Origin: Dioscorea cayenensis subsp. rotundata
Lineage: Eukaryota; Streptophyta; Magnoliopsida; Dioscoreales; Dioscoreaceae
Assembly (NCBI RefSeq): GCF_009730915.1
Contig: NC_052482.1
Location: 20,924,345 to 20,988,344, forward strand
Reading direction: 5' to 3'
DNA: 64,000 nt
Shown in pieces: positions 55,515 to 64,000 of this stretch. The notes below the pieces were generated by a model. That model saw only the letters and a list, made by a program, of their open reading frames with translations. It was not told the origin of the DNA and made no database searches. The position numbers and the translations under genes are program-made. How positions within the stretch are numbered: position 1 is the first letter of the stretch; each line of letters begins with the position of its first letter.

Positions 55515-57235
55515 ATGAGCGGAGACGTCCGTCTCACATTTGACTTTGATGGTCAGCCGGTGTACGTGCAAGTGTCTATCTTTCTTCCGCATGAGGTGGA
55601 CGTGGTGGCAAAGGAAGAGGAGGAGTTTCCTTGGCCATGTGATGTCGAGGAGGAAGATGAGGAGCCGTTGTCGGCATTCTTTGACCCGATGTTCGGGGAC
55701 ACGAAGCTTCCCTCCGAGATTGAGCGACTCCTGCTGGCTGCCTTGGGGGAGAAAACTGAGTTGGTGGTTCCTAGTCCTCCCTTCGGGATGGGAATGGTGG
55801 AGCTTGGCTCCCGTCCAGTGGCATTGGTAAACTCGGGGTGGTGGAGCCTTGCTCCCGCCCTAGCGACTTGGGTGTACATGGAGCGGTGGAGCTTTGCTCC
55901 CGCTCCAGTGACGTTGGTGAGCGCCAGGCGGCGGCGTTTTCAGTGATTCGGCCGGTGCTTGGCACCGAGGAAGGGATACAAGTGGCGGGCATTGCCGTAG
56001 AGCTATCAGAGTTGAGTGACGCTCCGGTGGAGTGGTCGGCGGTGGTAGAGCTTGGCTCCCACGATGACGAGGTAGCTCCGGCATCAACGGTTAAGTTAGG
56101 ACAACGGTCTGTTGTTTTATCTGAGCTCTATCGTTGTTTCAACGATAAGATGGCGTTGGGTGAGTTGAGCTCCCACGACTGGGCGTACAAGAGAAAGACC
56201 AGTGGCTTCTCCAATAACCGGTGTCATTCTGCCGGACGGGCAGAAGATCAGTTGTCTAAACTCAATATGGATGCTTCTTGCCCATTGGTTCACTCCACTG
56301 GGATGTGGGCGGTGGTAGACAGTGGTTCTCGCGAGATGAGCGGTGATTCCTAGGGTGCGCTTTGCTCCCACGAGGGCGGCTTGGTGATGACTGGAGAGCG
56401 GTTGGTGTCGGTGGCGCCATACCCCAACAATGGTAGAGAGGTGTTGCTTCAGTCACGAGTTACTCGAGTGGGGACGGCCGGAGTGGGAGGTTGCGCTGGT
56501 CCGACCGTTGGTCTGATGCGGGAGCGGTCCCACGAGAAATGTCGTTCAATGCATTGGGAAGAGGATAGAGCGCTGATCTCGAAGCAGAGACGTGTCGAGA
56601 TGGGGATACCTTAGGCGTTTCCCGTGAGGGTGACTGGTGGCATCCATTATTTGGTTAAGGCTTTTGAAATTGGGATTATGGGGGCACAACACGTGGAGGT
56701 GGAGTGGTTTGGATCTCTTTTTTTAGTTGGGTGTTGGCCGGGTCTAAAGCTGGGTCGAGATGTTGATGAAGTTTCCTTCATTTTGGCCTATGCGGAGCCT
56801 TCACTGATGTGTGAAGTGGGTTGGCTGTTAACCCTTTGGATTGGACCATGGGACCCGGATGGATGGATGGCACACCCAGAGTTGGGCTCTCAAGTTGATC
56901 CTTTGATCATTCTTGTCAAAGGGAAGTTCGGGCTAAATGTTGGCCTTGTTTCTGTATCTGAGGAGACTTATGTTTCACTCGAATTGATTATGCCATCGGT
57001 GGACATTATCAGTAGTCCAAATTTGCTCGGAGAGGAGGACCCGTTGCAGATGTACAGCTAGTGTTTCCCTGTTTCCTCTTCCCTCCTACTGGTGGGAGTA
57101 GATGTTCGTCGGTTTTTCTTTTGTTGTTTTCTTTTTGTTCCTTGTCTTTGTCCACGTCTAGTGGATTTTTTTTGTAATCAAGCTCTTTTATTTTAATGCA
57201 AGTGGTTTATCCACCTTTTCAAAAAAAAAAAAAAA
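55515..57235 (+). pseudogene. Broken ORF with poly(A) tail, probable retroposed sequence
   Basis: A GC-rich island opens with MSGDVRLTFDFDGQPVYVQV and runs 143 codons to a stop at 55946. Open stretches continue in shifted frames at 55838-56353, 56381-56614 and 56624-57061 (ending NLLGEEDPLQMYS), so the original ORF of perhaps 500 codons is now frameshifted. The middle repeats the motif GTGGAGC-TTG-CTCCCG several times. The 3' end has T-rich UTR-like sequence (AAGTGGTTTATCCACCTTTTC) followed by an A15 tract, as in LINE or retrogene tails. I do not recognise the protein; ORF1 of a non-LTR element is the leading guess. No target duplication found. Confidence 0.55.
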
Positions 57236-57602
57236 TCTCTCTGATAATACCATGAAAAATATCTACATATTACTATAATAATACTACTATAGTATTTATA
57301 TAATATTACAATAATATTGCTAATTCATGGATTCGACCTCCATTTACTATCTTCATAATATTTACTGTACCAACTAGTTCATTCATCTTCATCCAAATAG
57401 TTTATTTATATTCATACCCATCCTTATAATATTTACAACACCAAGTAGTTCATTCATCTTCATACCAAATAGTTCATTGATCAATGTTGGTGTTTGGAAA
57501 TTTGAAGTAGAGGGAGAGTAGTAAAAGTAAAATTTGTGGAGAGAATATACATTTCATCCTATCGGAAAAAAAACAACTTTATAATATGTGTATATATATA
57601 GA
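57236..57602. other. AT-rich region
   Basis: Short internal repeats (ACCAAGTAGTTCATTCATCTTCAT-like phrases near 57370, 57440 and 57465); no gene. Confidence 0.45.
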
Positions 57603-58402
57603 TGAAAGGTATAATAACCAAACTGGTCGATGAACCCGTTGGTCAACTGGGACGTTGTCCAACAGGTCCAACCGGTTTGACAGGCCAGTTCAATATTTTA
57701 TTTTTTTAAAATAAATAAAACTTAAAAAAATCATAAAATTATTAAAAAATTCAGAAAAATCAGAAAAATGGAAAAAATAAAATAAATATTTAATAAATAT
57801 AATTAAATAACTGTAAAATTAAAATTTAGTTGAAATTAAAATAATATTCAATTACAATCTAATCAAATTGAAACAAGATTGTTATATATACTAGAAAGTT
57901 TAAAAAAAACCAAAAAGCCTTTCTATATATTACAATTAAACAAAATAAAAAATCAATGACTTTTATATATAAACCATAGTTTTAAGAATTTAAAAATAAT
58001 TACCCAAATAAAAGATAAAAATGAAACAAAATTTTATTATTCGCCGGAAAAATAGGATGAAAAGAAAATCAAAACAACACTCGTTTCAAATAATAAATTT
58101 TAAAATTTAGTTTATAAATTAGAGATAAAGATCCGAATTAAAGAAATAAAGAAAAAAGAGAAGGATATAATCATGAAGATCTCCTTTCTGTTGTAAAAAT
58201 TCAAAAATCATGATAACCATTAAAAAATCAAGTTAAAATCAATTTCAGATCCGTATCACCCGACTAAATCTCAACGACCCCAAAACCAGTTCATAACCCG
58301 TTCAATCAGTCCGATCAAGACCCGGTTTAAGTCATATGACTAGCGGCCGGTTTTCGATTGAACCGGCCGGTCCGATTTTTAAAACTCCGATTTTTAAAAC
58401 TT

Positions 58403-58403
<1 letters not shown>
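57603..58403. mobile_element. hAT-like MITE, diverged, same CCGGTT-rich type
   Basis: The right end reads GGTCCGATTTTTAAAAC twice, to about 58403, and the left end AAAGGTATAATAACCAAACTGG is an imperfect inverted counterpart. The interior is AT-rich and non-coding. A target duplication is not clear because both flanks are TA repeats. Confidence 0.55.

Positions 58404-58446
<43 letters not shown>
58404..58446. repeat. (TA)n microsatellite
   Basis: About 20 TA units next to the MITE end. Confidence 0.95.
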
Positions 58447-58450
<4 letters not shown>

Positions 58451-58677
58451 GTATATAACTTTTCTTCTTGAGCAAAGAAGTTGAGTATGATTCGCATGAT
58501 GAAGTTACTGCTGAAGTGAAGACTTCCTGGACAAGGAGTTGTATTTTTGTTTTATTTTTTTTTTTTGACAAGACTGGACAAGGAATTGTCAAGGGTACTG
58601 CTTTCAACAATTATTAAAGGAAAACATTGAGCACCAGGAGAAGCACTGGCAGTTCACAAAGAAAAAAAGAAAGAAAA

Positions 58678-59469
58678 ATGGCTGAGAAAAGAATGTCCCT
58701 GAAGCTGCTCATAGACACTAAATCAAACAGAGTCTTGTTTGCTGAAGCTGGGAAAGAAGTGGTGGATTTCCTCTTTACTCTTCTTGCACTGCCATTAGGC
58801 TCCATTGTGAAGCTCCTGAGCAAGGGTCGAATGGTAGGTTCCATTGGAAGTATCTACAGAAGCCTGGAGAACTTGGATTCCACTTATATCCAGCCTAACC
58901 AAGATAAAGACATCCTTCTTAGTCCACAAGTAAGGGAACAGAAACTGTACCAGAACAAGCTCCTCTTACCAGCACCAGCTCCTGTAAAAGTTGAGGCATA
59001 CTACACTTGTGGCATTAACAGTTACGGTAGTTCATGTTCCCAATATGTCACTAAAACTAGTGGTATTCAATGTCCTTCATGTAGCCGAAAAATGGATAAA
59101 GCATTACGGTGGCTGCAGGCTGAGTCTGGGATGGCATCAGGAGTTGGAGGAGGAGAAGAAGGTTTAGTTAAGGGTGTGGTTACTTACACTATAATGGATG
59201 ATCTTTCTGTGACTCCAATGTCCGCCATCTCCAGCATCACTTTGCTCAGCAAGTTCAATGTCAAGAATGTGGACATTCTCAAAGAGAAGAATGTCAGCTT
59301 GGGCATGAAAGAGGTTGTGTTTCAATTTGTAGAATATATAGATTTTTTTTTTTCCTTTCTTTCTTAACACTATTTTTTCATGTGCTTTTGTTAGGCTTTG
59401 GACCTGCTGAAGGCTTCCTTGGCGTCCAAGACCGTCCTCACTGATGTGTTCTTAGCCAGCAAAGAGTAG
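58678..59469 (+). CDS. DUF674 family protein, copy J
   Basis: Exons 58678-59313 and 59395-59469 give 236 residues; function unknown. Start MAEKRMSLKLLIDTKSNRVL, Cys region YYTCGINSYGSSCSQYVTKT then GIQCPSCSRKM, C-terminal block VKGVVTYTIMDDLSVTPMSA, last exon ALDLLKASLASKTVLTDVFL, ending SKE. The central Cys segment is the most diverged part relative to copies A and D: one family Cys (VCG) is replaced by Ser (TSG). The intron is 81 nt with an in-frame stop, so splicing is required. Its upstream region belongs to the second promoter type, shared with the copy at 63467 (TTACTGCTGAAG...GACTTC and AACATTGAGCA-type blocks) and lacking the RY/TATA block of copies A and D. Confidence 0.88.
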
Positions 59470-59492
59470 TAATAACTAATAAGCTATCTTGC

Positions 59493-59525
<33 letters not shown>

Positions 59526-59702
59526 TCTGTTCTGTTTTTTTTGTTGGTTTGCTGGTTTTCCCAGACATGGTCATGAAGTTATCTGACTTTTTGTGTCACT
59601 GATATCACATGTATTAAGTATGGGTTTCTATGTAAGCTCTTTTAAACAAGTAGCTACAAACCTATGGTTTTGTGTAAGTTTTTCTGAGCATATATGTGAT
59701 TC
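59470..59702. other. 3' spacer of DUF674 copy J
   Basis: (TA)n tract near 59493-59523, then the shared 3' flank (GAAGTTATCTGACTTTTTGTGTCACTGAT-like). No gene. Confidence 0.6.
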
Positions 59703-60022
59703 TGATGGAAACTCAGAAGTGTGATCAACTGCTTAGATGGGAAGGAGAAGCAAGGGTCTCACACACTCAAAAACAGAGTTTTTTTTTAATCAATACTTCT
59801 TTTTCTACATCTTATACATAACATAAAAGTACAAAGACATGACTCTAGCCTCCATACATAAATGTTTTTGTATATTACTTATGTAACACATAATTAACTG
59901 GAGTCTCATTCCACACCACACAAGTATTTTCCATCCATGCTTCAGGATATATCTTGGTGCTTCCTCTGAATTCTTCAGCGCATGGGCCTGCAATACTTCT
60001 TCAATCATACTCCAATAGATTC
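59698..60022 (-). mobile_element. Solo LTR
   Basis: 315 bp (59703-60017), flanked by GATTC on both sides (59698-59702 and 60018-60022). On the minus strand it starts TATTGGAGTATGATTG and ends GAGTTTCCATCA, as in a Copia LTR whose TG has mutated to TA. The spacers after other DUF674 copies run through this site without it. Confidence 0.75.
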
Positions 60023-60584
60023 ATTACACAAATAATTGCTGTATATAATTAGATGCACTAAGCTGTAATAACAGCATTCACTTCAGAATAACTGAGATTG
60101 ATATATAAGCATGACCTCCCAACATCACACATCTGAATATGGTTTACCACCAGAAACAAGTAACAGACTTAAAATTTAATGCAAGATATGTTTGCAAATA
60201 TAATCAAAACATCTCAGAATATTATAAATCTGCCGCTTTTCATAGGAATACGTGTTGTCATCAAGTCATTGGACTGCAAGTCAAGGTAACAAATGATGAT
60301 CACAGTGAAATATATATGATTTCAACTATTGCTAGGATATTTAAAACTTGCTCTACAAGATTGCTTGAAAGGAAACAATCAAATCCCACAAATACACAAT
60401 TCAGGAATGAGAACAAGTGTTAAGATGTATAGCAGATTGAGTAGTGTAAAAACCCATGAATGGCAAATGCAATTGCAATTAGATTCAAACAGAATATGAT
60501 TTAATCAGTACAATTTCATAAAGCATGATAACTGAGAAACCGGAAGAGAATTTGAGACTCACCTTCTTCTCACTTTGTTACCTT
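60023..60584. other. DUF674 spacer sequence
   Basis: Aligned blocks from spacers after and before other copies (CACCAGAAACAAGTAACAGACT, CATCACACATCTGAA, ACTCACCTTCTTCTCACTTTGTTACC). No gene. Confidence 0.55.
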
Positions 60585-60808
60585 TGTCCAGCATCTCCAT
60601 TATCACATTGCTTAACCAGGTCATTATCAAGAATGTGAATGTTCTCCAGGAGCAGACAGTTAAACTGGGAATGGAGGAGGTTGTGTTTCAGTTAGTAGAA
60701 TAATAATGGTGTTATTGCTTCAGTTTTCATGTATGTGTTTTTTCGGTTTTCAGGCTGTGGAATTGCTTAAGGCGTCCTTTGATTCCGATACTGTTCTCAC
60801 TGATATAT
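60585..60808 (+). pseudogene. DUF674 3' fragment (copy K)
   Basis: Retains SISIITLLNQ...IKNVNVLQEQTVKLGMEE, an intron of about 60-65 bp and the last exon AVELLKASFDSDTVLTD, after which a TA run and unrelated sequence replace the end. The whole 5' part is absent. Confidence 0.78.
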
Positions 60809-60834
60809 ATATATATATATATTTTTTTTTATAG

Positions 60835-60930
60835 AACTACATAATATTCAACAGCACTATTCACTCACAATCCAAAAGTGATACCGCTGGGCTACCCAGT
60901 CATTCACATGTTAAACTAACTCAATTGTTA
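60835..60930 (-). repeat. tRNA-like A-box sequence (possible SINE fragment)
   Basis: On the minus strand GGGTAGCCCAGCGGTATCAC resembles a tRNA A box. No B box follows, so only a fragment is likely. Confidence 0.35.
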
Positions 60931-61109
60931 ATTAAAAATCTTATTTAAAAAAATCACAAATATAATAGTCTTCAAAAATTTCCAACAATTCACATTCATT
61001 ACAATTCCAAAAGGGAAGCCTATTATACTCACTAGAAACGCTTACAATTATTATCTTCATGTCCAACTTCATCACAACTCTGAGGAGAAACTTTTTTAAT
61101 ACATTGCTG

Positions 61110-63115
61110 CTCTTCTGTTGTTTTTTTTTGACAGGAGAGCACGAAGCTAAAGAGAAACAAAAGAAAACCAAAAAACAAAGAGGGCTCAAAAGCTAAGATT
61201 GTGGAGCAAACAAAGCTCCTCAATCCAAAATGGCCGATCAAAGCCTATGTAGAAAAGAGAAAGCTGAGGGTTTGATTTCCCGAAATTTGCAAGAGTGTCA
61301 GCAAAAGAATTAAGATCTATGGAGATGGTGTGGATGGAAGCATTTGGGAACAGCGCCAGGTTTCTCCTCATGTAGTGGAACTCAGAGTTGACATGCCAAG
61401 CAAAGCTGATATTGAAATGATTCAGAAGTTGTGCCACCCCAGGGCAGTCACAGAAAACCATATTTGGCGTCCAACCATTATCAGTGCAAGTATTGAAGGC
61501 GAAGTTGATAGCAGCAATCTCAGCCTGCAGGGGAGAGGAAGAGGAGATGCCCCTGGAACCTGCAGCTAAAACACGATTGGAATTAGTGAGGATTAAGAAA
61601 CCTAAACCAGCGGCCGAAGAGTCCACCGACCAAGATGCATCAGTAAAAATGACAATGGAGCCAAAATTAGAGCTAAGAAGAGCACACTCCCTGATAGCTA
61701 GTCTGTTGAAGTCTGTACAGATTGCCCAAGCCCGAGGGAGAATAACACTGGTATTGAGAGGTTCATTCCTAAAAACAAGGTTGCAACGTTGCTTCCAGAT
61801 AAGCCATAAGATAGTAGCAATAAGAGCTTTGGACCAAGGGTCACTGATAGTCAAAAGCCAAGCACCTGTGCTAAGAGAGTCAATAAAATGTGAAGGTAAA
61901 TTAATCTTAGCAAAGCAGTGCGTGCGACAGAAAGAAGAATCTTAGGGCGGGGACCGGAATAGGTGAGCAATGAGTTTGAGGGTTCCAACCCACAAAAGGG
62001 GGCATGGGTTATTTGGACCAATATTTAAATTATAAAGATAGGAATAAGTGGAGAGTTTGCCATGAGCAAGCTTCCAGATATGAACCTTGATACGCGGGAT
62101 GACCGGAAGTCTCCAAATTTCATGCCAGCCAATCCAGGAATTAGAGGAATAAGTGGAACAAAGATTTACGCTAAGATGATTATATACCAGTGGAAAGCAA
62201 CGAAGCATTACAGGGAAAGATGATTCCATTTCCAAACCGAGTGCCATCATTATTAAATTGAATGTCATTTTTGCGAGTTTATATCAAAAGAGTTCCCAAA
62301 CAATTCACTGGTAATATCATAGTAGAAACCATTAGAAGAAATTATGTCTGTGAATTTGAACTCATCAAGATCCATGGAAGTGTTAAGAAAAGTAGGCTTG
62401 CGAGAGATGGGAAGATAAAAAATACAAGCATCATTCCAAATGTCCACAAGGTCAGGGTCACAGGAAAAGAGTTTGAAATTAGAGCGGACCACCTTTGCCG
62501 TGTTACAAATGGATTTATAAAACCAGGAGGAGTTAGGGAAATAATCAGGATCCCAAAGATGCCATCCTCTATATTTGTATTTGAAAATGTGAACCCAAAT
62601 TTTATCCTCAGAGTTAAGAATAGCTAAGAGGTTTTTCGTCATGAGAGAGTGATTCACAATTCTAAGATTACGAATGCCGAGGCCCCCCTCAGATTTGTCA
62701 AGTGTAGTAACTGACCAGCCAATCGAGTGGAAACCCTTATTATTGTTGTTCCTACCCTAGAGGAAGCACCTGGCAAACTTAGAGATACAATCCATAATAG
62801 AGACAGGAAAATTCATCACAGACAAAATGTAGTTAGGAATGGCAAAAACAGTACTGTTGAGGAGAGTAATTTTGCCGGCCATAGAGAGAGAGGAATGATT
62901 CCAAGAATGAATGACTTTCTGAACTTTGTTAGGAATGAATTGAAGCTGGTTGACAGTTAATCTTTTAGGGGAGATGGGAATACCAAGATAAGTATATGGG
63001 AAGTTACCCAATTTAATGCCAAGGATTTTAGATAAAGCATTTGCCAGCTTACGGTTACACCAGGTAGGGAGAAACAAGGCCGATTTCAACAAGTTTGCCT
63101 TTTGCCCAGTAAGGT
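61110..63115 (-). mobile_element. 5'-truncated LINE (non-LTR retrotransposon)
   Basis: On the minus strand, in order: the end of the RT domain (63092-62757, with LGNFPYTYLGIPISPKRL and SMAGKITLLNSTVFAIPNY, typical of plant LINE RT), a connecting region (62657-62265), a decayed zf-RVT-like segment (62268-61942) and an RNase H domain ORF of 222 residues (61854-61186). The RNase H shows acidic positions in TDAS, QAEIAA, FCDCPG and SFADTLA, so its active site looks preserved. Frameshifts separate the pieces, and the endonuclease and most of the RT are missing. The 3' end has a short A tract near 61120. No clear target duplication. Confidence 0.85.
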
Positions 63116-63466
63116 TATGATAAACATTCAGGCACGGTGTTTGGAACTTTGAATTAGAAGCAGGGCAGCAAAAGTAAAATTAGTTGAGAGAAGATGCATT
63201 TGATTCTATTGGAAAAACAATAAAGAATAAAGAAGAAAAAAAGGCCTCTACAATGTCTATGTAGAGAGAAACAAGTTTAAAGGTTTCATTGCTTTTCTTC
63301 TTGACTAAGGAAGTGGTGTACAGTTTAGTGAACTGAAGAGGTTACTGCTGAAGACTTCATGGACAAGAAATTGTTAAAAAGGTGCAAATTTCCAACAAAT
63401 ATATAAGGAAATGAAAGCAAGCATTGAGCATTGCGAAAACATAGACAGTTCTCACAACAACAAAAA
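63116..63466 (+). promoter_or_regulatory. Upstream region of DUF674 copy M
   Basis: Similar to the region before copy J (GAAGAGGTTACTGCTGAAGA; CAAGAAATTGTTAAAAAGG), with TATATAAGG at 63400, 67 nt before the ATG. A 19-codon upstream ORF (63411-63470) ends so that its TGA overlaps the gene's ATG. Confidence 0.5.
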
Positions 63467-64000
63467 ATGACTGGGAAAACAATGGCCCTGAAGCTGCTCA
63501 TAGACACTAAGGCAAACAGAGTCTTGTTTGCTGAAGCTGGGAAAGAGGTGGTAGATTTCCTCTTTGGTCTTCTTGCACTGCCATTAGGCTCCATAGTGAA
63601 GCTACTGAGCAAGGATCAGATGCTAGGATCCATTGGAAGTCTTTACAGCAGTCTGGAGAACCTGGATTCCACTTATATCCAGCCTAACCAAGATAAAGAC
63701 ATCCTCCTTAGCCCACAGTTACAGCAACAGAGTCAGGAAGTAAACATTCTCCTCTTATCAGCACCAAACCCACCAAAAGTTGAGGAATACTACGGTTGTT
63801 GTCGCAGTAACTTTTGCAATAGTTTATGTTTCGAAAGTGTCACTAAAGTTTGTGGTACTCAATGTCCTTCATGCCCTGGAAGAATGGAGAAAGTGTTGCG
63901 GTTTGTGCATCCTGAGCCTGGAATGGCGTCAGAAAATGATGAAGGAGAAGGAGGTTATGTGAAGGGTGTGGTTACTTACACTATAATGGATGATCTTTCT
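63467..64000 (+). CDS. DUF674 family protein, copy M (cut by window end)
   Basis: 178 codons visible, open to the end of the window. Start MTGKTMALKLLIDTKANRVL; N-terminal block and LPLGSIVKLLSKDQMLGSIG as in the intact copies. The Cys region is YYGCCRSNFCNSLCFESVTK then GTQCPSCPGRM, with more cysteines than any other copy. The C-terminal block begins VKGVVTYTIMDDLS at the edge. The missing part should be about 55 residues including the short last exon. Confidence 0.87.
   Translation, partial: MTGKTMALKLLIDTKANRVLFAEAGKEVVDFLFGLLALPLGSIVKLLSKDQMLGSIGSLYSSLENLDSTYIQPNQDKDILLSPQLQQQSQEVNILLLSAPNPPKVEEYYGCCRSNFCNSLCFESVTKVCGTQCPSCPGRMEKVLRFVHPEPGMASENDEGEGGYVKGVVTYTIMDDLS

Overview
The window is nuclear DNA from a flowering plant. 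The evidence is spliced genes with GT/AG introns, an actin gene with the usual 377-residue reading frame and a long leader intron, a plant-type MAP-kinase phosphatase, an SLC35-type nucleotide-sugar transporter, a PGIP-like LRR gene, plant-specific DUF674 genes, and Ty1/Copia, LINE, SINE, hAT-like and Harbinger-like elements. The intergenic DNA is very AT-rich. Species cannot be fixed from sequence alone; the GC-rich, Gly/Ala-rich start of the phosphatase would fit a monocot, but this is a guess.

Region 1 (1-18.6 kb) is a gene-rich housekeeping block: actin (+), a cytosolic bicupin related to 11S globulins (+), MKP1 (+), and, convergent with it, an 11-exon UTR5-type UDP-galactose/glucose transporter (-). 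The MKP1 and transporter frames each carry one apparent 1-bp insertion. A gap of exactly 1000 N (18687-19686) follows. It directly abuts an 8-bp motif that recurs at 20990, so the gap probably lies inside the left end of a hAT-like element.

Region 2 (19.7-24.2 kb) is non-genic: the hAT-like element, an unassigned stretch and a Harbinger/Tourist-like MITE with TTA duplications.

Region 3 (24.3-64.0 kb) is a tandem array of DUF674 genes (PF05056, function unknown). I count four well-preserved copies (24359, 30182, 58678 and one cut by the window end at 63467) and seven broken or partial ones. A segment of about 5-6 kb (gene, fragment, second gene and spacers) is duplicated: 24.1-29.2 kb against 29.9-35.0 kb. 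The array is heavily invaded: two Copia elements (35333-40519 minus; 45257-50842 plus, with a 672-bp MITE nested in it), three LTR remnants, three SINEs with clean target duplications, at least three hAT/MITE-like elements, a 5'-truncated LINE and two inserts of unknown origin. A PGIP-like LRR gene (-) sits at 42.4-43.3 kb, and a broken retrotransposed-looking ORF at 55.5-57.2 kb.

The genes share no evident pathway. The main story is a rapidly turning over DUF674 cluster. Four copies share a promoter block with a TATA box exactly 45 nt before the ATG. The N- and C-terminal protein blocks are nearly invariant while the central Cys-containing linker varies. In two copies the short last intron is a multiple of three and stop-free. 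Part of the array (about 33.3-40 kb) has an indel density that looks like poor consensus quality, so broken frames there should be read with care.
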